In this document: positions 1 to 7,506 of the stretch, piece by piece
Numbering within the stretch: the first letter of the stretch is position 1
How the letters are laid out: every line of letters begins with the position of its first letter
NCBI GenBank assembly: GCA_021795795.1
Contig: JAJYPA010000112.1
Coordinates: forward strand, 1 to 18,778
Length of the DNA stretch: 18,778 nt
Source: Pseudomonadota bacterium
GTDB taxonomy: Bacteria; Pseudomonadota; Gammaproteobacteria; Halothiobacillales; Halothiobacillaceae
Reading direction: 5' to 3'
The notes under the pieces: model-generated
Seen by the model: only the letters and a program-made list of their open reading frames with translations
Databases searched by the model: none
Told to the model about the DNA's origin: nothing
Made by a program: the position numbers and the translations under genes

Positions 1-146
1 GCCGCTCCTTCAGCCCGATAGCGGGCCACCAGGCGTTTGACCTGACGCGCACTCACCCCCAACTGCAGGGCCGCATCCCCCTGGCGCAGCCGCTTGCCCA
101 CCACCTGCTGGATCACCCCCAGCCGGTCGACCTCTTGGTGACTCAT
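1..146 (-). CDS. ISNCY-type transposase, N-terminal part (runs off window)
   Basis: The minus-strand reading starts at the ATG at 144-146 and gives a 48-residue N-terminus beginning MSHQEVDRLGVIQQVVGKRL. It continues into a helix-turn-helix of the form GDAALQLGVSARQVKRLVAR. This is the usual opening of ISNCY-type transposases: an HTH region that precedes an integrase-like catalytic core, which would lie outside the window. A GAGGAG ribosome binding site sits 9 nt upstream of the ATG. The IS end lies just beyond, at about 183-220. Whether the element is intact cannot be judged. The family call rests on recall of the N-terminal pattern and not on a search. Confidence 0.7.
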   Translation of the reverse strand, partial: MSHQEVDRLGVIQQVVGKRLRQGDAALQLGVSARQVKRLVARYRAEGA

Positions 147-182
147 CGTAATATGCTCCTCTACCATCACCCCTCCCGAAAC

Positions 183-220
183 CAAAGGGGGACATTTTAG
201 AATTGGACAAAGGGGACATT
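183..220. repeat. Terminal direct repeats at the end of the ISNCY-type element
   Basis: Two near-identical direct copies, CAAAGGGGGACATT (183-196) and CAAAGGGGACATT (208-220), lie 12 nt apart outside the transposase start. On the minus strand they read AATGTCCCCTTTG. Short subterminal repeats of this kind are typical transposase-binding sites. The IS boundary probably falls near 220-222, because the next bases already read as the 3' part of an IS256-type gene. Confidence 0.6.
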
Positions 221-221
221 A

Positions 222-423
222 CGGCTTTGGGCTAACACCGGCATCGCCCATTCCTTGGTGATGTTTCTTAGCACCAGACAGATCAGCTTAGTTGCCGCCT
301 CATCGTTCGAGAAATGCTCGCGTTTTTAATCACCTTGCGGATGCGCGCGTTAACCGACTCGACGGCATGGGTAGTTTAAATCACCCGCCGAATCTCAGGC
401 GAGAAGGCGAAGAACGGTGTCAT
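222..423 (-). pseudogene. IS256-family transposase, C-terminal remnant
   Basis: The minus strand encodes a piece of a mutator-type (IS256) transposase: MTPFFAFSPEIRRVI, a stop codon (376-378), TTHAVESVNARIRKVIKNA, a frameshift near 305-315, then NDEAATKLICLVLRNITKEW. In intact relatives this stretch reads RKVIYTTNAIESLN and SFPNDEAA, so the stop replaces the conserved Tyr and about one base is missing at the frameshift. The remnant ends where the ISNCY-type element begins, which suggests that element inserted into it. It cannot encode an active transposase. Confidence 0.8.
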
Positions 424-552
424 CGGGGCGTTGACCAGCGCATCAAGCGCCGCTCGCATCTCGCGGGGGCTAAACGCAGGGGCATTGCGTGCCGCTTCTA
501 TGGATTGCTGAGCCATAGAAAGCTTCCCGGGTTTGGTTTGATGTTCGGTCAT
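376..552 (-). pseudogene. Short chimeric ORF: unknown N-terminus fused to IS256 remnant
   Basis: A 58-codon minus-strand ORF has a good start context (GAGGAA 6 nt before the ATG at 550-552). Its first ~43 residues, beginning MTEHQTKPGKLSMAQQSIEA and continuing through APAFSPREMRAALDAL, are not recognised. The last ~15 residues are the IS256 piece TPFFAFSPEIRRVI, and the ORF ends at the stop in that remnant. It looks like the 5' end of an unrelated gene truncated by the transposon fragment, though the unknown part could also be divergent IS DNA. No function is proposed. Confidence 0.45.
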
Positions 553-585
553 ATCGCGTTCCTCATTGGAAGTACTAAATATGCC

Positions 586-771
586 TTACACACAAAAATT
601 CGGATAGGATCCGTGCTTGCCGAGGCCAAGATGCTCAGCCTTCTCAGCTTCAAGCGCACGTTCCACCAATCGCTTGGGAAGTTGCTTGTGTAGCCCGTGC
701 TCGCCAATCAGGTCTTCAGGTTTTTTGTAGTCAGCCAGCAGGCTATCAATCAGTTCGTTGCTTACGGTCAT
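586..771 (-). pseudogene. IS256-family transposase, N-terminal remnant
   Basis: The minus-strand ORF of 61 residues starts MTVSNELIDSLLADYKKPED and continues LVERALEAEKAEHLGLGKH, the typical N-terminus of IS256-family transposases of about 400 residues. After residue ~54 the reading enters a sequence resembling the element's own terminal repeat (590-602) and stops. The catalytic DDE region is therefore gone. Together with the C-terminal piece at 222-423, it shows that the element lost its middle. GAGAGACGTC precedes the ATG. Confidence 0.8.
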
Positions 772-815
772 GACGTCTCTCTCGTGAATTACGGTAGTTT
801 CCTGCCAAATGACCG

Positions 816-838
816 TTTACACAAAAATTCGCACACCC
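816..838. repeat. IS256-type terminal repeat
   Basis: Outside the transposase start the minus strand reads GGGTGTGCGAATTTTTGTGT, a typical IS256-group outer end. The 13-mer ACACAAAAATTCG at 819-831 recurs in the same orientation at 590-602, exactly where the truncated transposase ORF breaks off. The second copy of an intact element would be inverted, so this direct copy is a scar and not the partner end. The following 839-997 stretch holds no gene I can support. Confidence 0.6.
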
Positions 839-997
839 TTTAGCTATGCGGCATGGTGTTCTAGCTTCAATCCAATAACCTTGTTGAACTCACAGACCTT
901 GCAACCACCGATTTTATGTCTCGTGAGGTCACACGAAGACGGGTCAATCTAGTAGGCTTTTTCGGATTGTGTTTCTTTCCGGTAATATGATGCGATA

Positions 998-2926
998 TTG
1001 ACCGCATGTACCCATTTTCCCATTGTGACCTGCCCCATCTTCAAGATATACCCGATCCTCATCTTGTTGTGGCTATTGCTGTCGCCATTGGCAACGGCTG
1101 CAGAGTTGCCTCAAGGAAGCACCAAGGTGGTACACATCGGGGTCCTGGCCTTCAATGGGGAAGCCAGGACACAAGCGCGCTGGCAGGAGCTGGCGGATTA
1201 TCTGGGCTCTGGCATACCGGGCTACCGCTTCGAAATCCAAACGCTGACCCACGATGGATTTAGCAACCGCATACGCAAGGGGCAGTTGGATTTCATTCTG
1301 ACCAATCCTGCGCACTACGTTCGTCTGGAGGTCAACTTTGGTGCCACCCGTCTCGCGACCTTCCGAAGTCGCTATCGGGATCAGGCTCTGACGAGTTTCG
1401 GCTCTGTGATCTTCACCCGCAGTGACAGTGAAATACACAGCTTGCGGGATCTGCGTGGCCAACGCTTCGCAGCGGTCAACCCGGAGGCTTTTGGTGGCTT
1501 TTTGCTGGCACGCAAGCGTTTGCTGGATGTTGACATCAATGCCCTGCGCGACCTGCATCTACTATGGCTGGGCTTCCCCCAGGATGAGATCGTACAGGCT
1601 GTGCTGGAGGGACGAGCTGATGCCGGCACGGTACGTACCGGTGTGCTGGAGGCGATGATCGCGGATGGACGGCTACAACCCGATCAGGTGCGGGTGCTGG
1701 GGGCACGCGAGGAAAAAGACTTCTCCCTGCGTCTGAGTACCCAACTGTATCCCGAGTGGCCTTTTGCACGCCTGCCGCATACCGACCGGGAGTTGGCGCG
1801 TTTGGTGACGCTACGCCTGTTGCAGATACCCAAAGACTCGGCCATAGCGCGTGACACACAGGGGGCCGGCTGGACTATCCCGTTGAGCTACAGCAGGGTA
1901 CACGACACCTTGCGCCAGCTGCAGATCGATCCCTATGAGCCTCATCCACCCAGCCTGTCTGAAATGTGGCGCAGCCACGCAAGCACTATAGTCATGCTGC
2001 TGATCGCAGTGGCCCTAATTATTATGACCAGTGTCTACATCCTGCGTATTAACCACCGGTTGAATGCCTCACAACAGGCCCTGACCCGTAACAAGGAGGT
2101 ACTGGAGACGCTGGTGGAACACAGAACCCGGGCGCTGATCGCAGCCAATGAGGCGCTGCAGCAGGATATTGAATCGCGGATCCGCTACGAGGAGACCCTG
2201 CACGGCGGCTGCGAATGCATGCAGGGGATCCATACCCTGATCATTCGCAACGATCTGTCACGCGAACAGCGCCTGCAGTCCATTCTCGACCAGTTGCAGC
2301 AGTATTTCGGCGCCGATCAGATACTCTTGAGCCGGGTCGACAACCACACCCAGGAGCTCGAGCACTGCACTGCGAGTCCGCCGTTGTCACATTCCGTACC
2401 TGCGTTGCAACCGCATTTGGCTCGCATAGCCATCGACAGCCGGCGTCAGGTCGAGAAAGAACTGGCAGGATCAGACAATCCGTCACGCCACTACCTTGCC
2501 TGGCCGGTGGTGCGCCAGGGCAAAGTGGTCTGCCTGATCGAGTTTCTGGGCAAGCCCGATTGGGCGGAAGAATCCCGCCTCAACGGCAATAACGAACTGG
2601 AGATGCGCATCCTTCAGTTGGTGGCCCACTGGCTGGCTCATGAGAACGATGCGCTGGCCCGCGAGGCGCAAAAGGCAGGGGCAGCACAGCATCTCGCCGG
2701 CCTGACCCCGCGCGAGCGCGAAGTGTTGATTGAGGTGGCAAGGGGCGCGCCTAATAAACTGATTGCAAGGAGCCTCGCAATCAGCATCAAGACCGTGGAA
2801 TTACACCGTTCCAACTTGATGAGGAAGCTAGGAATCAGCAGTGCCGCCGAACTCACCCGGCTCGCCGTGCAGGCTGGCCTGGTCGATATGGAATGGGAAG
2901 TTTTAAAAGCAAAAACAAACAGATAG
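998..2926 (+). CDS. Membrane one-component regulator: PhnD-like sensor, GAF-like domain, LuxR HTH
   Basis: The 642-residue product probably senses a periplasmic ligand and acts directly on DNA. In order: an N-terminal hydrophobic signal/anchor (residues 15-35, ending ATAAELPQ); a PhnD/TtrS-like periplasmic binding domain (~44-310, with HIGVLAFNG, FILTNPAHYVRLE, LRDLRGQRFAAVNPEAFGG); a transmembrane helix (330-349); a coiled-coil linker with LVEHRTRALIAANEALQQDI; a GAF-like region (~410-550); and a FixJ/LuxR HTH (~566-630, LTPREREVL, NKLIARSLAISIKTVELHR). There is no histidine-kinase H-box, ATPase or receiver domain. The start is TTG at 998, the first start codon after the in-frame TAA at 983; a GTG at 1025 is possible, and neither has a clear ribosome site. 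The next gene follows on the same strand after 111 nt and may be its target. Architecture is well supported; ligand and regulon are unknown. Confidence 0.8.
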   Translation: MTACTHFPIVTCPIFKIYPILILLWLLLSPLATAAELPQGSTKVVHIGVLAFNGEARTQARWQELADYLGSGIPGYRFEIQTLTHDGFSNRIRKGQLDFILTNPAHYVRLEVNFGATRLATFRSRYRDQALTSFGSVIFTRSDSEIHSLRDLRGQRFAAVNPEAFGGFLLARKRLLDVDINALRDLHLLWLGFPQDEIVQAVLEGRADAGTVRTGVLEAMIADGRLQPDQVRVLGAREEKDFSLRLSTQLYPEWPFARLPHTDRELARLVTLRLLQIPKDSAIARDTQGAGWTIPLSYSRVHDTLRQLQIDPYEPHPPSLSEMWRSHASTIVMLLIAVALIIMTSVYILRINHRLNASQQALTRNKEVLETLVEHRTRALIAANEALQQDIESRIRYEETLHGGCECMQGIHTLIIRNDLSREQRLQSILDQLQQYFGADQILLSRVDNHTQELEHCTASPPLSHSVPALQPHLARIAIDSRRQVEKELAGSDNPSRHYLAWPVVRQGKVVCLIEFLGKPDWAEESRLNGNNELEMRILQLVAHWLAHENDALAREAQKAGAAQHLAGLTPREREVLIEVARGAPNKLIARSLAISIKTVELHRSNLMRKLGISSAAELTRLAVQAGLVDMEWEVLKAKTNR

Positions 2927-3037
2927 AAGAGAACCTAGGGTTTTCTCTAGGCTCCTGTCCGTAATTGATCGTATTGTCTGTGGGCTGCCCGTAAACCAAG
3001 ATCAAACCTCCACACAACCCCTGAGGAGGGCAGACTA

Positions 3038-4012
3038 ATGCATATCCGTAAAACAGCCATCTCAATTATGGCCGGTGCCGTCCTGGCGTTGGGCTCAACA
3101 TCCCTGTTGGCAGCCGGTCAACAGGCCGACGCAGGCTTAGGCCACGACTATCGCAGTTTCCACACCGGCGGCACCATCGAATACGGCAAGATCGGCGATT
3201 CTTACACCGCCAACCTTGTCGTATATCTGGCCGGCAACCAGTTCATGGTGATGGAGGAGCTGATCCAGGATTTCCAGAAAAAGAACCCTGACATCAAGAC
3301 CATCTACGTGGAGACCATACCGCCGGGTCAGATCCTTAAAGGTCAGATCCTCAAGCAGGGCGAGATCAACGGCCAGAAGACCGCACAGAACCCTGACATA
3401 TTCGCCAGCGTGAACTTAGGTCACCTCAAAAGCCTGGCCAAGAATGGGGTGATGAATGACTACATGATCTACACCCACAACAAGCTGGAGCTGATGGTAG
3501 CCAAGGGCAACCCCAAGGGCGTACAAGGACCTGAAGACTTGGCGCGGGATGACTTGGTCAAGTCGCTCCCCAACCCGCTGACTGAAGGCATCTTCAAGTT
3601 TTACGGCGCGCAGATGCTGAAAGATCTGGGCATATACGATCAGGTAACTGGCGGGAAAATGTGCAAGAGTTGCTGGGCGGTGCCTGATAAGACCTGGTTT
3701 ACGGCGCGCCATCATCGCGAAACTCCCTACCGCATCGAACACGGCGAAGCGGACGTCGGTATCGTATGGACATCCGAGGTGCTGCATGCTCAGGCCGAAG
3801 GTCGGCCAATCGAGGGCGTAGCCATTCCTGCACCCTACAACATGGAGGACAAAGTCGGCTATTCAGCTGGCGTTCTGTCGACCGGACGCAACCCCTATAA
3901 TGCCATGCGTTATCTGGCCTACCTAGGCACCCCGGATGCCCAGGCCATCTACGCCAAGTACGGTTTCTCGAAAGCCAGTGACGCAGACCTCAGACTCAAG
4001 CCCCTGAACTAG
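3038..4012 (+). CDS. Secreted ModA-like solute-binding protein with a CxxC motif
   Basis: This 324-residue protein has a clear Sec signal peptide (residues 1-26, cleavage after SLLAA). A type II periplasmic binding fold follows, starting around ANLVVYLAGNQFMVMEELI and resembling molybdate/sulfate-type binding proteins (LELMVAKGNPKGVQGPEDLA, EADVGIVWTSEVLHAQAEG). The only cysteines are Cys209 and Cys212 (MCKSCW), near a His pair (ARHHRE, ~225), so a disulfide or metal site is possible. The start has a strong GGAGG 8 nt upstream. No permease or ATPase gene adjoins it, so it may serve a distant transporter or act as a ligand-presenting partner of the upstream PhnD-LuxR regulator. The substrate cannot be read from the sequence; molybdate is not implied. 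Confidence 0.75.
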   Translation: MHIRKTAISIMAGAVLALGSTSLLAAGQQADAGLGHDYRSFHTGGTIEYGKIGDSYTANLVVYLAGNQFMVMEELIQDFQKKNPDIKTIYVETIPPGQILKGQILKQGEINGQKTAQNPDIFASVNLGHLKSLAKNGVMNDYMIYTHNKLELMVAKGNPKGVQGPEDLARDDLVKSLPNPLTEGIFKFYGAQMLKDLGIYDQVTGGKMCKSCWAVPDKTWFTARHHRETPYRIEHGEADVGIVWTSEVLHAQAEGRPIEGVAIPAPYNMEDKVGYSAGVLSTGRNPYNAMRYLAYLGTPDAQAIYAKYGFSKASDADLRLKPLN

Positions 4013-4024
4013 GCGTCAGCAACA

Positions 4025-4060
4025 CCCCCTCGTTGTTACGTGGGGGCTTATTGCTTTCTG
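4025..4060 (+). terminator. Probable terminator after the binding-protein gene
   Basis: Thirteen bases after the stop codon, CCCCCTCG (4025-4032) pairs with CGTGGGGG (4039-4046) with one T-T mismatch, leaving a 6-nt loop. The following CTTATTGCTTTCTG is only moderately T-rich, so termination may be imperfect. Confidence 0.55.
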
Positions 4061-4160
4061 CGGTCCCCCATCAAGTCATCCTGTAGTGGCAATCCCCATC
4101 TGTATTCCGCCGCACTAAACATTTCTTTTTTTGATCAAGACCTCAGCCCACAACAAGCGC

Positions 4161-4252
4161 CCTACCCTGTTTTCACGGATGGTTGCAAAAAGGCCAAAAA
4201 ACTTCTGATCATGCCTAGCGAGATTACGTCGCGTCCATGAATTACAGAACCG
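4161..4252. repeat. Left copy of a 92-nt diverged direct repeat flanking the catabolic cluster
   Basis: This stretch aligns without gaps to 13141-13232. Shared blocks include AAAAAACTTCTG, ACGTCGC and GAACCG; in the best part about 43 of 55 bases match by eye. Read on the minus strand, both copies keep one reading frame (here ERFCNSWTRRNLARHDQKFF), and many differences are conservative or at third positions, which suggests decayed coding DNA such as the 3' part of a transposase. The flanking bases do not align. The rest of the 4013-4346 gap shows nothing else I can support. Confidence 0.6.
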
Positions 4253-4346
4253 CTCGATGTAATCGAATTGATCCGACCAAAACCTATCGCGTGTTCGATA
4301 GACAATTTACACTTCAATCCGAAATCTGCTCCAGCGTACGATTTTT

Positions 4347-5642
4347 TCAGTGGTTCCTTAGAATCACATCAGTTAATTGGCTTGCAAGAAATTCACTTTC
4401 TTCCAATGTGTAGATGATTAATGGACGAATTTTTAAAGTATTTCCAGACTTTCCGCTGGTACTGATTAGCACTCCTCGCTTTTTTATCGCTTCAACAATA
4501 CGTAGACTGCTGACAGGGTCTGGTAGCCCTTTTTCAGTAACTATATCCACGGCCACGGACAATCCTTGGATACGAATATCACCTACCGCCGGACATAGTT
4601 CAGGCAAATTCCTTAATCCCTCCTCAATGATATGACTTTGAGTGCGAACATTGCCCATTAGGTCCCGTTCTTCAATTTCATCCAAAACGGCATGCGCTGC
4701 GGCCACTGCTACATTGTTACCTCCGAACGTATTAAAGTAACTGTCCGGAATGAAATCATCCAGATGCGACCGCATCAGAATGGCTGCAATGGGATATCCA
4801 TTGCCCATGGGTTTGCCCATCGTGATGATATCCGGTTCGGCACCATGCACTTGAAATCCCCAGAAATTTGTTCCAGATCGTCCAAATCCTGGCTGAACTT
4901 CATCAGCAATATATATACCGCCGTGCCGATGAATAATCTCTACGGCTTGCCTAAGAAATCCTTCCGGCTTAATAGCCAGACCATCACTGGTGAAAAACGA
5001 ATCAAAAATACCCCCGGCAAAACGCACCCCTTGGATAGCCATGGCGTCTAATGCCCGTTCAATACCCGTTAAAAAATTATTAGTACCGTCTCCACTGAGG
5101 CAAGGGGCAGGGACTGGATATATTTTAATCTGCAAGCGATCAGCCAGAGCTGCATATCCGTCCATGGATGTAGTCAATGTTTGGGTTAATCCAGTCAGAC
5201 CATGATAAGCATGTTCAGACACAATAAAACCATTGCCTCCGGTAACTTCCATGGCAATGCGCATGCCTAGGTCGTTGGCTTCACTACCTGTGCAGGTCAG
5301 AATGCTCCGCCAGGTACCCTGGGGATGTTTGTCCTGAATTCGTTCAGAAAGACGACAAAGCTCATCATTAACATAGCGTGTATGTGTACACAGAGTGGAT
5401 AATTGCTCAGTGATCGCTTGATTCACCCTCTGATTGGAATGTCCTACTGACACTACGTTGTTGTAGGCATCAAGGTATCTCCGCCCGTTCTTATCAATTA
5501 TCCAAGCACCAGTTCCTTTTATTGGTATTAATGGCTCCTGATAGAACAATTCGTATTTCTCGCTTAAAGTATTACGTCGACGCTTGATGTAATCGGGGAT
5601 ATCATTACTGCTGCTGATAGCATAGCTATTAAGCTTAAGCAT
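4347..5642 (-). CDS. Class III PLP enzyme, predicted AGXT2L-type amino-alcohol phosphate phospholyase
   Basis: The 431-residue protein has the fold-type I class III aminotransferase layout: GTGAWIIDKNGRRYLDAYNN (43-62), the PLP-phosphate loop GSEAND (119-124), IADEVQPGFGRSG (245-257) with Asp247 for the pyridine nitrogen, Schiff-base Lys277 in TMGKPMGNGYP, and YFNTFGGN. The DEVQ, GKPMGNG and FNT(Y/F)GGN forms match ethanolamine-phosphate and 5-phosphohydroxylysine phospholyases (human ETNPPL and PHYKPL) better than ordinary omega-aminotransferases. Those enzymes convert an O-phosphorylated amino alcohol to an aldehyde plus ammonia and phosphate. The gene follows the kinase gene by 15 nt, which supports this reading. 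A plain aminotransferase or a PbfA-like hydroxy-aminophosphonate lyase is the alternative. The DNA is AT-rich compared with the transporter genes. AAGGA precedes the ATG. Confidence 0.72.
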   Translation of the reverse strand: MLKLNSYAISSSNDIPDYIKRRRNTLSEKYELFYQEPLIPIKGTGAWIIDKNGRRYLDAYNNVVSVGHSNQRVNQAITEQLSTLCTHTRYVNDELCRLSERIQDKHPQGTWRSILTCTGSEANDLGMRIAMEVTGGNGFIVSEHAYHGLTGLTQTLTTSMDGYAALADRLQIKIYPVPAPCLSGDGTNNFLTGIERALDAMAIQGVRFAGGIFDSFFTSDGLAIKPEGFLRQAVEIIHRHGGIYIADEVQPGFGRSGTNFWGFQVHGAEPDIITMGKPMGNGYPIAAILMRSHLDDFIPDSYFNTFGGNNVAVAAAHAVLDEIEERDLMGNVRTQSHIIEEGLRNLPELCPAVGDIRIQGLSVAVDIVTEKGLPDPVSSLRIVEAIKKRGVLISTSGKSGNTLKIRPLIIYTLEESEFLASQLTDVILRNH

Positions 5643-5657
5643 AGAGAATTTTTCCTT

Positions 5658-6662
5658 TTAATTGAAACTAATTTTATGGCTGATGATATCAGAGACCACA
5701 TCGAACGACTGATATAACCAGGTATCACCAATTGACTGACAATATACGCTCTCACGATGTGAAAAATACCAAGCCATAAGTTGCACTCGGCGTAATCCGA
5801 TAAAGAAAGGTAGAAGATCGACTTCTTGTTTGCTTAATTTAGTTTGGTTTTGATATTGAGAAATAAAATGACCCAACCACTCTGGCATATCAGGCCGATG
5901 CTCAAGAAAACTGACTGTTGCAGCAACGTCGAACAAATACCAGGAGTGACAACAGTCATCAAAATCGATGGTAACAACCCCTCCATCGTGCAAGAGGACA
6001 TTGGTTGGTCGCATATCGGCATGGATCAATCCATATCGTCCCGTAGAATCGTACCGAGCAAGCCGAGAACGCAATTCCGCTATAAAGCCTAAAATTAAAT
6101 TCCGTTGCGGTTGATCTATGTAATCAGGATGATCCCAACTTCCCCAAACAGCGTGTGATCCAATAATTTCATCCAGTGTCCAGCGTGGCCGACTTTTTGT
6201 ATAGTCCTGAGTGATATTGGTAGAAACTTGGTGCATACGCCCCATAATGCTACCCATTTTCCCGTACGTGTCATAAAATTCAACTTCTTCAGGATGATGG
6301 CCTTTTACCCAGTGAAACAAAGTGACAAGCCGATCACCTTCAACGGTGTGCAGTTGTGATACAAAATGACCATCGCTTCGCCTGACCGGTTTGGCAGTTG
6401 CGATGCCATTATTAGAGAGGACCTCAACGAACTGGAGCTCTGCATTTATTTCTTCTAGGCAATGATATCCTGGCCGCTGGACCCGCATTGCAAAGTCTCC
6501 CCGCTCGGAAATAATCCGATAGGTGTGATTCTCAGAGCTGGTTACAAATTGGATTTCGTTTATGGACCCCAATTGGGGATATAGCGCACTGACTTGCCCC
6601 GCCATGTTTATTAATGGATCAGCTTTGCTTTCAATTACACTGTTATAATCGACGAGTACCAT
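5658..6662 (-). CDS. APH/choline-kinase-family small-molecule kinase, predicted amino-alcohol kinase
   Basis: The 334-residue cytoplasmic kinase carries the family's catalytic loop HADMRPTN (His214, Asp216, Asn221) and the metal-binding DFDD (233-236). Its N-lobe has SENHTYRI and FAMRVQRPG, with Arg where many relatives have Lys. The C-terminal pattern DDCCHSWYLFDVAATVSFLEH resembles homoserine kinase II and hydroxylysine kinase-like proteins. It would phosphorylate a hydroxyl on a small, probably amino-bearing, substrate and hand the ester to the PLP lyase encoded immediately downstream. GGAG lies 7-8 nt before the ATG. The 133 nt upstream (6663-6795) are AT-rich and separate this pair from the rest of the operon, so the pair could have its own promoter. 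The substrate is not determined by the sequence. Confidence 0.72.
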   Translation of the reverse strand: MVLVDYNSVIESKADPLINMAGQVSALYPQLGSINEIQFVTSSENHTYRIISERGDFAMRVQRPGYHCLEEINAELQFVEVLSNNGIATAKPVRRSDGHFVSQLHTVEGDRLVTLFHWVKGHHPEEVEFYDTYGKMGSIMGRMHQVSTNITQDYTKSRPRWTLDEIIGSHAVWGSWDHPDYIDQPQRNLILGFIAELRSRLARYDSTGRYGLIHADMRPTNVLLHDGGVVTIDFDDCCHSWYLFDVAATVSFLEHRPDMPEWLGHFISQYQNQTKLSKQEVDLLPFFIGLRRVQLMAWYFSHRESVYCQSIGDTWLYQSFDVVSDIISHKISFN

Positions 6663-6795
6663 TAAACATCTCCAAAGACAACGAATTTAACTTACTCTTC
6701 AGCAGGTTTAATCCCTGTTAGAATATTCTTAAACTGCTTGTTTTATCAGTAGGCTGGAGCAGCTTTCAACACCCTGATAATGCCCGCTTCTAACA

Positions 6796-7503
6796 TCACG
6801 AAACGCCTTTCAGATTTTGAAGAAGATCGTCTGCTGATATGACCTGGCAGTAGATGTTGTTGATGATTTCGAGCTCCTTGTCGTGCAGTTCTTTGGAGCC
6901 TGCGGCGCAACCATCCTCGATCACCACAGTATTGAAACTTTCGTCAGCCAGACTGCGGACTGTCGAGGAGATGCACTGATCGGTGAAGATCCCACAAACC
7001 ACGACATGCCGAATGCCCATATTGCACAGGATCAGCCGTAGATTCGTTCCGGTCAGCGCCGAATCGGTTGTCTTGGTGACCACGATCTCGTGCTCGAGCG
7101 GCCCGACTGGTGCATAAATTTTCGATGGCTGTTCGTCGTGCGGCAACAAGAGGTTGTTGAATCCTGGGCGACGCTGACTGAGCGAGCGATCTACCCCATC
7201 CGGTGTCAGGCAGGCGATCCGGGCGTGGAACACCGGCATGCTCGCCTTGCGGAAATACTCAAGCAGACGCTGTACCGTCGGCACGACAGTCTCGTTCATT
7301 CGCTCGTGAAACGGTGTCCAGGACTCGTACTCGGCCAACTCGGCATCTGACAGCCCCTTCGGTTCCGATCGATCCATGTAGGTGTTCTGGATATCGATCA
7401 CCAGCAGCGCGGTTGCTTCCGGCTCCAGTTCGAGATCCGGGATCTGCGCATGTTGGTAATAGAACGAACGGTAGCGATCCTTCCAGTGCATCTTGGTCGT
7501 CAC
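6796..7503 (-). CDS. Isochorismatase-family cysteine hydrolase (predicted amidase)
   Basis: The 235-residue protein has the complete catalytic triad of the isochorismatase/nicotinamidase superfamily: Asp37 in LLVIDIQNTYMD, Lys144 in VTKTTDSALTGT, and the nucleophile Cys177 in CGIFTDQCISSTVRSLAD. Family members hydrolyse amides, ureides or vinyl ethers, so here it may free an amino alcohol or acid from an amide. No cofactor motif is seen. The start at 7503 is GTG, 3 nt after the SDR stop, without a good ribosome site; an ATG four codons later (MHWKDRY) is an alternative. Tight spacing puts it in the transporter-SDR operon. Confidence 0.8.
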   Translation of the reverse strand: MTTKMHWKDRYRSFYYQHAQIPDLELEPEATALLVIDIQNTYMDRSEPKGLSDAELAEYESWTPFHERMNETVVPTVQRLLEYFRKASMPVFHARIACLTPDGVDRSLSQRRPGFNNLLLPHDEQPSKIYAPVGPLEHEIVVTKTTDSALTGTNLRLILCNMGIRHVVVCGIFTDQCISSTVRSLADESFNTVVIEDGCAAGSKELHDKELEIINNIYCQVISADDLLQNLKGVS

Positions 7504-7506
7504 GGC

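Noticed and set aside
10..219. Minus-strand ORF of 69 codons
   Set aside because: Its glycine/proline-rich sequence is an out-of-frame shadow of the ISNCY-type transposase start, which has the HTH and a ribosome site.
292..693. Plus-strand ORF of 133 codons
   Set aside because: It runs opposite the recognisable IS256 remnants and shows no domain pattern.
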